Positions 17,719 through 25,784 of a DNA stretch of 64,000 nucleotides are shown here, piece after piece. Origin of the DNA: Rubripirellula obstinata (GTDB taxonomy: Bacteria > Planctomycetota > Planctomycetia > Pirellulales > Pirellulaceae); contig NZ_LWSK01000017.1 of the NCBI RefSeq assembly GCF_001642955.1, forward strand, positions 1 to 64,000, in the 5' to 3' direction. A program made the position numbers and the translations under genes. The notes under the pieces were generated by a model. The model had not been told where the DNA came from, searched no databases, and saw only the letters and a list, made by a program, of their open reading frames with translations. Positions within the stretch are counted from its first letter, which is position 1, and every line of letters starts with the position of its first letter.

Positions 17719-18546
17719 ATGATGTTCGTTGATTGCCGCAACCATTCATCCATTGATTCACGCTGGACTAGCTTGCACTGCTTGCGTTGGCTGTTGATGT
17801 TGATGTTAATCTTTGGCAGTTGGGCAACAACTCAGGCAGACGAAACGGATTCTTCGGCAAAGTTGAACAAGACTGCGCAGTTAGACATGGATGAGGAGGA
17901 AGACGAAGACCAGGACGAGGATTTAGATGAGGATGAGGATTCTGAAGACGACGAAGATTTAGAAGATGACGAAGACGAAGAAGACGAAGAGGAAGAAGAA
18001 GAGGACGGTATCCTTGGTTCGCAAGCGACCGAATCATTGCCCACGGTTTCCGGCGGACGTTTCAACATTCCCATGATTGCGGCTGTGTCGACAGCCACCA
18101 GCGACGTCGGCAACGGCAGCACGCCTGATGGCTTTCGCACTGACGCGCCACGGCCACTTGCACCGCTGCCAGAATTGGCGAGCGAGCGACGTTCGATCGG
18201 CCAGGATTCTGGATACGATGCGTCTTGGACTTGGTCAGTTGGTCGATGGGCGGCAGCCAACACGTTCTCGAATCCACGCTACTTTGAAGACGTCATGCTG
18301 GAACGGCATGGCCACCAGCGATGGGGGCATCTGCAACCGGTGGCGTCGGGAATTCGATTCTTCACGACAATCCCAATGCTGCCTTACAAAATGGCCATCA
18401 AGCCACCGTGCGAATGCGAGTACACGATGGGCTATTACCGAACAGGATCGTGTGCCCCGGCGCTGTATCAGCGACCGCCATGGGACCGAAAAGCAATTTT
18501 GGCCGAGTCTGCCGCCGTCGCGACCGGCATGATCCTGATCCCGTAA
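17719..18546 (+). CDS. Exported acidic protein of unknown function
   Basis: I place the start at ATG 17719 because 'TAAGGAAACC' just upstream is a good ribosome binding site and the product then begins with a signal peptide ('LLMLMLIFGSWATTQADE'). The reading frame is open for a further 71 codons upstream but without such support. The mature 240 or so residues begin with a stretch of about 40 Asp/Glu residues (roughly residues 50-95). After that comes a domain with 'WTWSVGRWAAANTFSNPRYFEDVMLERHGHQRWGHLQP'-type sequence and a C-terminal Cys-containing part ('KPPCECEYTMGYYRTGSC'). The latter resembles conserved planctomycete hypothetical proteins. The acidic tract could bind cations. No function is proposed. 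Confidence 0.68.
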   Translation: MMFVDCRNHSSIDSRWTSLHCLRWLLMLMLIFGSWATTQADETDSSAKLNKTAQLDMDEEEDEDQDEDLDEDEDSEDDEDLEDDEDEEDEEEEEEDGILGSQATESLPTVSGGRFNIPMIAAVSTATSDVGNGSTPDGFRTDAPRPLAPLPELASERRSIGQDSGYDASWTWSVGRWAAANTFSNPRYFEDVMLERHGHQRWGHLQPVASGIRFFTTIPMLPYKMAIKPPCECEYTMGYYRTGSCAPALYQRPPWDRKAILAESAAVATGMILIP

Positions 18547-18560
18547 AGGATTTCTAAGTT

Positions 18561-18629
18561 GTTTAACCGCGTGGGCATCGCCCCGCGCGTTCGGGGCGTC
18601 CGGGGCGGCACAACGCGCGGGGCGATGCC
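18561..18629. repeat. Dispersed palindromic repeat (family A inner module)
   Basis: Inverted arms at 18574-18589 and 18614-18629 (GGCATCGCCCCGCGCG and its complement) match the inner arms of the 8911-9237 element. The copy is truncated: the right 'ACGCGGTTAAAC' end is replaced by other sequence. Confidence 0.75.
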
Positions 18630-18678
18630 TGGGCTGATGAAAATGCGGTGGGTGATGTTATTCGCGAACCAGTCGAAC

Positions 18679-18778
18679 ATTGCAAATTGCAAAATGAACA
18701 TTGCAAATTGAAAATTCTTGGGAAGCTGTATTTGCTGGTCAATTTACATTTTTCAGTGTTCATTTTGCAATTTGCAAT
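18679..18778. repeat. AT-rich perfect inverted repeat
   Basis: Perfect 22-bp arms at 18679-18700 and 18757-18778 carry 'TTGCAAATTGCAAAATG' and its complement. The AT-rich, 56-bp centre holds no gene. The sequence contrasts with the GC-rich repeats on either side. The gap 18547-19391 contains only repeats. Confidence 0.75.
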
Positions 18779-18879
18779 CAACACCGAGGCCGATCAGCCA
18801 CACCCCTCCAAAGTCGTCCAGTTTCCCTCCACGCAAACATTTTCGTCAGCCCAGGCGATGCCCACGGAATCAAACGTTA

Positions 18880-18934
18880 GGCCTGGAAGGCCGACAGCTC
18901 CCTGCCGGGTGCGCGAGCACCCGGGTGGCTGCCC
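18880..18934. repeat. Dispersed repeat, inverted copy of 6-60
   Basis: The sequence matches the reverse complement of the first bases of the window with only two or three differences. It centres on a GC-rich 8-bp hairpin. Two inverted copies 18.8 kb apart could allow inversion of the segment between them. Confidence 0.75.
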
Positions 18935-18943
18935 GCAACATCA

Positions 18944-18992
18944 TTTCTTTGTCTCGGTTTCGCGGCTACGCCGCGAAACCGAGACAAAGAAA
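18944..18992. repeat. Perfect 23-bp hairpin
   Basis: Arms 18944-18966 and 18970-18992 are perfectly complementary with a three-base loop (TAC). The ends are TTTCTTT and AAAGAAA, so on either strand the stem is followed or preceded by short A/T runs, and it could work as a bidirectional terminator. The stem is unusually long for a simple terminator. Confidence 0.8.
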
Positions 18993-19180
18993 AAGGGAGA
19001 TTAGACGATGCCATCCGGGGATTTACATCCCCGGCAAAGGGCTTCCGTCCCTACAGGACTATTGCACGAACGTTCTGATCGCGGGGCGATCAACGACTGT
19101 TTACATTTACCTGCTCGACTTCTATTGGTATGAGTAACGAAACACATCCGGCAGCAATCAAATCGATGTCCCCCGGGATC

Positions 19181-19253
19181 AGTTCAAATTGGCCAGTTCA
19201 AATTGGCCAGTTCAAATCGGACTGAACCCTGGCGGGATCAGCTACGTTTTTAA
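19181..19253. repeat. 14-bp tandem repeat joined to a family A fragment
   Basis: 'AGTTCAAATTGGCC' is present in two full tandem copies (19181-19208) and one partial copy. It runs directly into the 'GGACTGAACCC..GCGGGATCAGCTACG' module seen at 221-248 and in the 8911-9237 element. Confidence 0.7.
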
Positions 19254-19391
19254 CGATTGATTGATCGATTTTGGACAAATTTTGATTTACCAGGCGTGCG
19301 TTTACGGCGCTCTTCCGCCTCCCAGGTTGCTTGGCTAAACTTGGGGCTCTGAAACCGATTGTTCCCTACCCGTCTCAATATTTGGCCTCCG

Positions 19392-19937
19392 ATGTTCTAT
19401 TTCGCCCTGATCCTTGTCGCGATCGCCAGTCGTTTTATGCCGCACCCGCCTAATGTCGCCTGCCTGGGTGCGATTGGCATGTTTGCCGGTTGCTATTGCA
19501 GCGGCCGAATTGCGTGGTTGATTCCAGCCGCAATCCTGTTGTGCAGCGACACAATTGGGCAATGTTTGGGCGTCCCGGGCTTGGGTTTCTACAGCCCGGT
19601 GACGATGGTTTGCGTCTACGCCGCTGCAACATTGGCCGTGCCAGTCGGTCGCTTGATCAGCCGCACGGAAGGCAAAGGATTCAAGTTCGCTGGATCGGTC
19701 GCGGGTGGTTCGCTGATCGCTTCGACGCTGTTTTTCCTGGTCAGCAACTTTGGCGTCTGGGCATCCGCTTGGTACCCATCGACCGGTGCGGGACTAGCCA
19801 ATTGTTACATTGCCGCGATTCCGTTCTACGGATATACGATTGCCGGTGACCTGTTCTTTTCAGCAATCGCGTTTGGTGGCTACGCCGCTGTGACGGCCGG
19901 CCAGCCAGCCCGCGAATTGGCACGCCAAGCGGTTTAG
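19392..19937 (+). CDS. Small multi-pass membrane protein (DUF6580-like)
   Basis: Starting at ATG 19392 (the frame is open to a TTG at 19359) the protein has 181 residues and about five membrane segments: 'FALILVAIASRFMPHPPN', 'CLGAIGMFAGCYC', 'LIPAAILLCSDTIGQ', 'VTMVCVYAAATLAVPVG', and a C-terminal pair. The pattern, especially 'R.MPHPPNV..LGAIGMFAG' and 'NFGVWASAWYPSTGAGLANCYIAAIPFY', is that of a conserved family of putative transport proteins related to small-molecule (vitamin-type) S components. The substrate is unknown and no partner ATPase is nearby. Confidence 0.65.
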   Translation: MFYFALILVAIASRFMPHPPNVACLGAIGMFAGCYCSGRIAWLIPAAILLCSDTIGQCLGVPGLGFYSPVTMVCVYAAATLAVPVGRLISRTEGKGFKFAGSVAGGSLIASTLFFLVSNFGVWASAWYPSTGAGLANCYIAAIPFYGYTIAGDLFFSAIAFGGYAAVTAGQPARELARQAV

Positions 19938-20018
19938 TCGCCAGCGGAATAGGTAGGCCGGAACAAACGCAGCGCCGTTCCGGCAATTGCATGTTTCAGC
20001 GTTGGATTGCCGGTTGAT

Positions 20019-20924
20019 CTAGTTGGCGAAACCGGTCAGCCAATCGGTCATCGAAAAACGTAGCTCATCGCGTTGTTTGTCGATCGCACGATTCAGCTTT
20101 TTGGTCAATCGATCGCTTTGCTTTTCGACCAATCGTTCGACCAAAACTTCTTCGACGATTTCGCCCCACCCCTGAGCGAATTCGCCGCCCATGTGGCTGA
20201 CACGATTCACTTTGAACTGTTGCAGTTCAACATCAGTGCGAATCACGTTGGGATCCAGCACCAATGCGGGTGGAAATTCGGCATAGTCCATCACAAAGCC
20301 GATCGTTGACGTTGTCCGAACTTCCAATCGGATACTGCCGGTAACCGTGACGCTGAAAAGCCGCGTGCCAAGGTTCCAGCGTTGCACTCGAGCTGAAAAA
20401 GACATTGGCAAGATCGCTGTCGATTGGATCTTCCACCGATGGGGCTCCTTTTCAACCAGCGATCCTGTATTTGTTCGGTCAGGTAAAACGCGATCGATCA
20501 CCAGTGACGGTTGCGGAAGTTGCTGATGGGCCGATGGTGCCGCCACGCCGATCGGCAGCAATGGAGCGGCATTGAGTTCGTATCGAATCCAGCGTCCATG
20601 TTTGACGTCGCGATGACGGCGATTCGTCTTCAAACGCAAGCCATCCATGCGGATTTTGACACCTGACCAAATCTGCTTGGTCGCGCCCCAATCCTTGTCG
20701 CCGTCAATGCGACGAGGCATTTTTCGGATCGCAAAATCGCTCAACCACTGCGCCGCTTGGTGGACTTGCGCAGAAGTCACAAGCGTTGCCGAAGCCGCTG
20801 GTAGTTTTCGATTGGCAGGCGAAACCAATTCGATGGGTTCATCAGCAATTGAAAAGGAAGCGGTGGTAAGGCAAGCCAATGCCAACCATCCACCGCTTTT
20901 GATAGCCGCAGTGTGTCGCCACAC
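20019..20924 (-). CDS. Exported protein of unknown function
   Basis: I favour a GTG start at 20924. It lies 11 bases after the stop of the upstream CAP gene and gives a 301-residue product with a good signal peptide ('GWLALACLTTASFSIADE'). An ATG at 21026 would overlap the CAP gene and add an arginine-rich, unlikely N-terminus. The mature protein is beta-rich in the middle ('VQRWNLGTRLFSVTVTGSIRLEVRTTSTIGFVMDYAE') and ends in a helical part ('LVEKQSDRLTKKLNRAIDKQRDEL'). I do not recognise the family. Co-transcription with the CAP gene is likely. Confidence 0.55.
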   Translation of the reverse strand: MWRHTAAIKSGGWLALACLTTASFSIADEPIELVSPANRKLPAASATLVTSAQVHQAAQWLSDFAIRKMPRRIDGDKDWGATKQIWSGVKIRMDGLRLKTNRRHRDVKHGRWIRYELNAAPLLPIGVAAPSAHQQLPQPSLVIDRVLPDRTNTGSLVEKEPHRWKIQSTAILPMSFSARVQRWNLGTRLFSVTVTGSIRLEVRTTSTIGFVMDYAEFPPALVLDPNVIRTDVELQQFKVNRVSHMGGEFAQGWGEIVEEVLVERLVEKQSDRLTKKLNRAIDKQRDELRFSMTDWLTGFAN

Positions 20925-20935
20925 GCCACGCCGAA

Positions 20936-21538
20936 CTAGCGATAGACCACGGCGAAGTAAACGCCATCGCTGCCGGTCGCCATCGCGGCACCGGCGGCTT
21001 TCATTCGTGCGTCGCTGGTAAAGCAAGCTGAAACCCCTGATGGCGAATAAGAACTAGACCAACCCACACCTTCGTAGGTGCCCGGTGCATACGAACCTGG
21101 CGGATGGCTTTTCAGGTTCATCGAAGCCATCATCTGAGCCCGGCGTGCAGCAACCGCTTGCAGAGCCGGATCATATCGCAAACTGCCCACGCCCTGTCGA
21201 GCCCGTTGTGCATTGAGTGTCGCCAAAACGTTCTGGACGCCACCGCCACCGCGCAGACCTGATTGTGCCGACGGAACCGATTGGCTGCCTTTCTGATAGC
21301 CAACTTGTTGAACTTGCTGTCGCTGCGAAGCGCCGGTCGCGGACCGAGTGTGATACGTTCCGCACTTGGCGCAGTAATACGATCCGCCGCTGGTTCCTGC
21401 CTGGGCGACCACGCTGGGCTGTGAAATCACGACTGGCGAACTGATGCCTTGGCTCAACGCAGAGTTGCTATTCGTCATGCAAAACGCTGCCAAAGTCGCC
21501 GCGCAAGTCATTGTCACTCGTTTGAAAAATCTGTTCAT
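20936..21538 (-). CDS. Secreted CAP-domain (SCP-like) protein with CxxC motif
   Basis: From ATG 21538 (preceded by GGGGAAAACGA) the product has 200 residues with a signal peptide. The mature N-terminus has 'YYCAKCGTYHT', a possible small metal site. The C-terminal 110 residues look like a CAP/SCP domain: 'NVLATLNAQRARQGVGSLRYDPALQAVAARRAQMMA' followed by 'SHPPGSYAPGTYEGVGWS' and 'MKAAGAAMATGSDGVYFAVVYR'. CAP proteins act outside the cell and have various roles, few of them defined. An in-frame ATG at 21613 would put 25 residues ahead of the signal peptide, so I rejected it. Confidence 0.7.
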   Translation of the reverse strand: MNRFFKRVTMTCAATLAAFCMTNSNSALSQGISSPVVISQPSVVAQAGTSGGSYYCAKCGTYHTRSATGASQRQQVQQVGYQKGSQSVPSAQSGLRGGGGVQNVLATLNAQRARQGVGSLRYDPALQAVAARRAQMMASMNLKSHPPGSYAPGTYEGVGWSSSYSPSGVSACFTSDARMKAAGAAMATGSDGVYFAVVYR

Positions 21539-21821
21539 TTCGTTTTCCCCGTAAAGGCTGGAAAGGGCTTGTAAAGTCTGGAAAAGAGACTGAGTCCCGT
21601 GCAGAGCCAGCAAGGGTTACGATTGTCGGCGAGTGGTAAAGAGGGTGGCTTGATTCCACCTGAGTGTTTTGCACCCAACAGACTCAGTTGGCACGCAAAT
21701 TATCGAACTGAGGCTAGGAAACTGACGGCCAGGTCCACCCACAGGCGGGGATCGGCAGAAAAGTTATCGCAATAAGATTTTTTGCAGAGAATTTTGCGGA
21801 GAATTGCACCCATCCCCTTCC

Positions 21822-21881
21822 GTTTGCCACTGAGAAGTTTGCCACTGAAAAGCTTGCCACTGAAAAGTTTGCCACTGAGAA
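21822..21881. repeat. Four tandem 15-bp repeats next to the proB stop codon
   Basis: Four copies of a 15-bp unit close to 'GTTTGCCACTGAGAA' run from 21822 to 21881, ending one base before the proB stop codon at 21883-21885. They lie in the 3' untranslated region of proB. No hairpin is obvious. Confidence 0.8.
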
Positions 21882-21882
21882 A

Positions 21883-23055
21883 CTACAAAACGGTCAGCAC
21901 CAGGTTGTCTCGGTGAACCACGCTTTCGTAGGGGCAATGACCAAGGATTTCGCTGATCTCATCGCTTGCTTTGCCACGGATTTTCTCTACATCCCCAGAC
22001 GAATAATTGCAGAGGCCCCGCGCCACTTCGTTGCCGTCTCTATCTCGAAGCGAAACCACGCTGCCGCGTTTAAACGGGCCCCTAACTTTCGTGATTCCAA
22101 TCGCCAGCAAGCTGCTGCCGCAATGCTTGACCGCACGCGATGCACCATCGTCAATGGTTACCGCACCATCGACCTCCGCTGATGCACCAATCCATCGGCG
22201 GCGGCCGCGCACCGATCCATCTTGGTCGGCCAAAAAGAGCGTTCCGATTTCCTCGCCCGCCAGAATTTTTTGCAGCACGCGGTCGTCGCGTCCAGGCGCG
22301 ATGACGGTTGGGTGACCATGCGAAGCAGCGATCGCGGCAGCTTCCAACTTGCTGGCCATGCCGCCCTTGCTGGACGATTGGCGGTTGACCTGAGCCATCG
22401 CGCGGACGCTGTCGTCAACCTCCTCAACGACCTCGACAACTTCGCTAGTATCTGATTCTGGCGGACCGTCAAAAAGTCCGTCGATGTCTGACAAGATCAC
22501 CAGCACGGTATCGCCAAGCAGCCCGGCCACCTGTGCAGCCAGCCGGTCGTTGTCACCAAACGTTGTTTTCAATTCAGAAACGGCGACACAGTCATTTTCG
22601 TTGACGATCGCGATCGCCCCGTATTCATGGATCCGCGCGAACGCATTTCGCACGTTTAAATACGTTTTTCGGCGGCGCAGTTCTGCGGTTGTCAGCAAGA
22701 CCTGCGCGGCATGACGCCCTCGTTTTGCCAGCGATTTTTCGTAGGCTTGAATCAAGTCCGTCTGGCCAATCGCTGCGACTGCCTGCAATTGGGCCAATCC
22801 CGAAGGCCGGGTTTCCAGATTCAATTTCCCCATCCCCGCGCCGACTGCACCACTGCTGACCATGATGACTTGGCGGCCCGTATCGGCGATATCACAAAGC
22901 CCCTCAGCGAGCAAATCAATCCGATCGAGGTCCAATTTCCCTTCGGGTGTGGTTAGCACTCGCGTGCCGACCTTCACGACCAAGCTGGTGGCCGAATCAA
23001 TGTATTGATTGCGAATGGCGGGCAAATCACTGGAAGACAAGTCGATGTCACGCAT
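21883..23055 (-). CDS. proB: Glutamate 5-kinase with PUA domain
   Basis: First step of proline synthesis: phosphorylates L-glutamate with ATP to gamma-glutamyl phosphate. The amino acid kinase domain (about residues 20-275) shows 'LVVKVGTRVLTT', 'VIMVSSGAVGAGMGKL', 'QLQAVAAIGQTDLIQAYE', 'AIVNENDCVAV', 'FGDNDRLAAQVA' and 'GGMASKLEAAAIAASHGHPTVIA'. The C-terminal 100 residues form a PUA domain ('GSVRGRRRWIG', 'GSVVSLRDRDGNEVARGLCNYSS'). The 390-residue length includes a short N-terminal extension. No proA is adjacent. Confidence 0.94.
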   Translation of the reverse strand: MRDIDLSSSDLPAIRNQYIDSATSLVVKVGTRVLTTPEGKLDLDRIDLLAEGLCDIADTGRQVIMVSSGAVGAGMGKLNLETRPSGLAQLQAVAAIGQTDLIQAYEKSLAKRGRHAAQVLLTTAELRRRKTYLNVRNAFARIHEYGAIAIVNENDCVAVSELKTTFGDNDRLAAQVAGLLGDTVLVILSDIDGLFDGPPESDTSEVVEVVEEVDDSVRAMAQVNRQSSSKGGMASKLEAAAIAASHGHPTVIAPGRDDRVLQKILAGEEIGTLFLADQDGSVRGRRRWIGASAEVDGAVTIDDGASRAVKHCGSSLLAIGITKVRGPFKRGSVVSLRDRDGNEVARGLCNYSSGDVEKIRGKASDEISEILGHCPYESVVHRDNLVLTVL

Positions 23056-23139
23056 TAGAAAAAGAAGTTAAACCAGGGTCGTTGGGCAAGTTAAAAAGAA
23101 GACGGTTTCAATTCCTCGCTGTTCGCGTATCTTAGAAGA

Positions 23140-23232
23140 CCCATGGTTTGCTTTTGAAGACCCAGCGTTTCAGAAGCCCCGTTCAGAAGCCCAGTGTTTT
23201 TGAAGATTGATTTCAAAAGCCCCGTGTTTTAG
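23140..23232 (+). repeat. Degenerate short direct repeats in the purF leader
   Basis: Five or six diverged copies of a unit like 'GAAGCCCAGTGTTTT' occur between the divergent proB and purF genes. They sit in the probable 5' leader of purF. I see no known purine riboswitch core, and the role is unknown. Confidence 0.5.
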
Positions 23233-23263
23233 CTCCCTATCCTTTACGGAAAGAATTTTCGCT

Positions 23264-24874
23264 ATGAGCGAATTGCATCACGAATGTGGTGTTGCCGCCA
23301 TTTACCACCTCTCTGGTCGTGGCCGCAGTCCGATGTGTACTCAAGATGGCCCGCGGCAAATTTCGCGGCTGTTGCCTCGAATGCTGCTGGATATTCAAAA
23401 TCGCGGGCAATTAGCCGCGGGAATGACCACCTTCGATCCTGCCCAACCGCGATTGCTGCGGACGCGTAAAGACGTGGGCACGGTCACCGAGGTCTTTCGA
23501 ATGAACCACAAGGCCAAGGCTGAATCGCTGATGAAATCGCTGGCCGGTCGCGCCGCGATCGGGCATGTTCGCTACGCCACCAGCGGCCAAGACGACCGCT
23601 CCTACGCCCAGCCATTCGAACGAAAGCACATCCACAAACGCAAATGGTTCAGCTTTTGTTTCAACGGACAACTGTCCAACTACGGCATCCTTCGCGAACG
23701 CTTGTTAGCCGACGGTGACCACCACCTGACGTTGGACACCGACACCGAAATTATCCTGCACGAATTCGGACGTTTGCTCAGCCGATCGCCCACGCGTTTG
23801 GACTGGATCGATCTGCTGCGTCAATCGGCTGAAAACTTTGACGGTGCCTACAGCTTGGCGGTCCTGACGGCCGAAGGCGAAATGATCGTCGCCCGCGATC
23901 CGCTTGGCATCAAACCGATGTGCTATGTCCACGAAGGCCCACTGTTTGCCGCAGCCAGTGAAAGCGTTGCGCTGTTGAACCTCGGCTTCACCGACGACCA
24001 GATTAAGTCTTTGCCGCCCGGGCACGCGATCACGGTCCATCCCGAAACCGGGTTCCACCTGGAACGATTTGCTCCCGAGCAAAAACCGAAACACTGTTTC
24101 TTTGAATGGATCTACTTTGCAAACGTCGCCAGCACGCTGGACGATCAAAGCGTCTATCTCAGCCGCACGCACCTTGGCGAAGAACTAGCCAAAGCCGAAC
24201 GTGAACTCGGCCGCGTCCCGCTGGATTGCGAAGACACGATCATCGTGCCGGTGCCCGACACCAGCAAAGCGGCTGCTGATTCGATGGCGTATGAGCTATC
24301 GATTCCGTGTCGCGAAGGCCTGATCCGAAACCGCTACGCCGGGCGAACCTTCATCGAAGGTGGCGGTAACCGCAAAGCCAAAGCTGCGACCAAGTACACG
24401 CCGCTTCGCGAAGTGTTGGAAGGCAAACGTGTCATCTTGGTGGAAGATTCCATCGTTCGCAGCACCACGATGAATGTGTTGCTGGATCGAATCCGCGAAG
24501 TCGGCGGTGCAAAGGAAATTCACGTTCGAGTTGCCTGTCCACCCATCATCGCGCCGTGTTTTTACGGGATCGACATGAGTTCGATCGATCAATTGATCGG
24601 ACCCAAGTATTTTGAAAACGGGGTGATTTCTGACGAAGCTCAGCAGCGACTCGCCGATGACCTCGGAGCCGATTCACTTCGTTACTTGCCGGTCGAAGCG
24701 ATCTCGCGTGCAATCGGAAAACCAACCGATCATCTGTGCCAAGCCTGCGTGACGGGCAAGTATCCGACACCGTGCGGGCAACACTTGTACCAGATCGCGC
24801 TCGACAATCGCGGATCAAAATTAGACAGTCGCCAAACCTACGAACAATTAGCGGCGGCTCTTTCAACCGGATGA
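23264..24874 (+). CDS. purF: Amidophosphoribosyltransferase
   Basis: First committed step of purine synthesis: uses glutamine and PRPP to make 5-phosphoribosylamine. ATG 23264 is preceded by 'TTACGGAAAGAA' and gives a 536-residue protein; a TTG upstream at 23207 is not needed. The glutaminase domain starts with 'HECGVAAIYHL' (catalytic Cys8, so a short propeptide must be removed) and has 'AIGHVRYATSG' and 'FNGQLSNYG'. The PRPP-binding loop is 'VILVEDSIVRSTTM'. Cysteines in 'KHCFFEWIYFA', 'ACPPIIAPC' and 'LCQACVTGKYP' match the positions that hold a [4Fe-4S] cluster in Bacillus PurF. The usual 'HRGQ' motif reads 'NRGQ'. Confidence 0.9.
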   Translation: MSELHHECGVAAIYHLSGRGRSPMCTQDGPRQISRLLPRMLLDIQNRGQLAAGMTTFDPAQPRLLRTRKDVGTVTEVFRMNHKAKAESLMKSLAGRAAIGHVRYATSGQDDRSYAQPFERKHIHKRKWFSFCFNGQLSNYGILRERLLADGDHHLTLDTDTEIILHEFGRLLSRSPTRLDWIDLLRQSAENFDGAYSLAVLTAEGEMIVARDPLGIKPMCYVHEGPLFAAASESVALLNLGFTDDQIKSLPPGHAITVHPETGFHLERFAPEQKPKHCFFEWIYFANVASTLDDQSVYLSRTHLGEELAKAERELGRVPLDCEDTIIVPVPDTSKAAADSMAYELSIPCREGLIRNRYAGRTFIEGGGNRKAKAATKYTPLREVLEGKRVILVEDSIVRSTTMNVLLDRIREVGGAKEIHVRVACPPIIAPCFYGIDMSSIDQLIGPKYFENGVISDEAQQRLADDLGADSLRYLPVEAISRAIGKPTDHLCQACVTGKYPTPCGQHLYQIALDNRGSKLDSRQTYEQLAAALSTG

Positions 24875-24935
24875 TGAACGGCAATTCTTAGCCGCCAAGC
24901 TCGGTGGGGATCACCGTGCTGCTAGCTTTGAAAAG

Positions 24936-25784
24936 TCACTCCGACGATACCACACTCGCCAACAACGGCAATCTTTCCTGAGTGGAAACGACCACCCCGC
25001 CGGGTTTTTCGATCGTAATCGCAAACGCTGCGGGTTTTAGAACTTGCAGCTTGGCATCGATCGGAACGATCACCTCGCCATCGGCTGAGACATTGAATAC
25101 GCCACCATCAATGGGTTCATCGTCACGCAACGGATCGATGATCCAAAGTTGATATTGCTGCAGGGTTGGATCGTTGACGGGCATCTGCTTGAACCGCATG
25201 TAACCGGCTTGGCGGTCGTTGCTCCAGACCACGTCGCCCTGAACTTCTTGCGGGAATGGATGCTTACCAGCCGTCCAATCAACCTTGATCACATCATCCG
25301 CCTGTGAAATCAAGTTGCTACGTAACTGAGCGACCGACATCACCGCTGGCGGATCAGTGTTCACGCTCCAAAACCCGAATGCCAATAACGCCGCAGCGGC
25401 AAACGCCAACCAAGCAAAGACTTCGCGGGTGCGAAGCAACGATGGCGACGATTGAACGTCGGCCGTGGTCACTAGGTTTGCGTCAGAAACGTTAGTGCTG
25501 GTTACGATGTTAGCGGTGTCTGCTGAAAGATGTTTCCCCGCATCGTTTGCGATCCGAACACGCAACGAATCAGGCATCGGCTCGTTTGGATGTTGAAAAG
25601 CTAACTGAACTCGCGCCATCGTGTTCTCCAGTTCAAACAGCGATTGCTGATCTTCTTGATTTGAAAACGCAGCTTGAAAAGCGATCTGTTCTTCTTCAGA
25701 CAAATCATCCAGGACATGTCCAGCCAACAACTCTTGCCACTGTGACTCTTTCCACTGGGAGAGGTTGTCTTTTGCGTTACTCAT
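24936..25784 (-). CDS. rskA: RskA-like anti-sigma factor
   Basis: The 282-residue protein is a single-pass membrane anti-sigma factor. The cytoplasmic N-terminus (1-120) contains the zinc-free anti-sigma fold typical of RskA ('ELLAGHVLDDLSEEEQIAFQ', 'SLFELENTMARVQLAF'). The membrane helix is at about 121-141 ('FAWLAFAAAALLAFGFW'). The outer C-terminal domain has the RskA signature: 'AGYMRFKQMPVNDPTLQQYQLWIID', 'GVFNVSADGEVIVPI' and 'AFAITIEKPGGV'. The start overlaps the sigma gene stop by four bases, so the two are translationally coupled. In mycobacteria RskA holds SigK until proteolysis releases it; that mechanism is inferred here. Confidence 0.86.
   Translation of the reverse strand: MSNAKDNLSQWKESQWQELLAGHVLDDLSEEEQIAFQAAFSNQEDQQSLFELENTMARVQLAFQHPNEPMPDSLRVRIANDAGKHLSADTANIVTSTNVSDANLVTTADVQSSPSLLRTREVFAWLAFAAAALLAFGFWSVNTDPPAVMSVAQLRSNLISQADDVIKVDWTAGKHPFPQEVQGDVVWSNDRQAGYMRFKQMPVNDPTLQQYQLWIIDPLRDDEPIDGGVFNVSADGEVIVPIDAKLQVLKPAAFAITIEKPGGVVVSTQERLPLLASVVSSE

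Noticed and set aside
17832-18263. Minus-strand frame with a poly-Ser run
   Set aside because: The Ser run is the complement of the Asp/Glu codons of the acidic exported protein; no gene features of its own.
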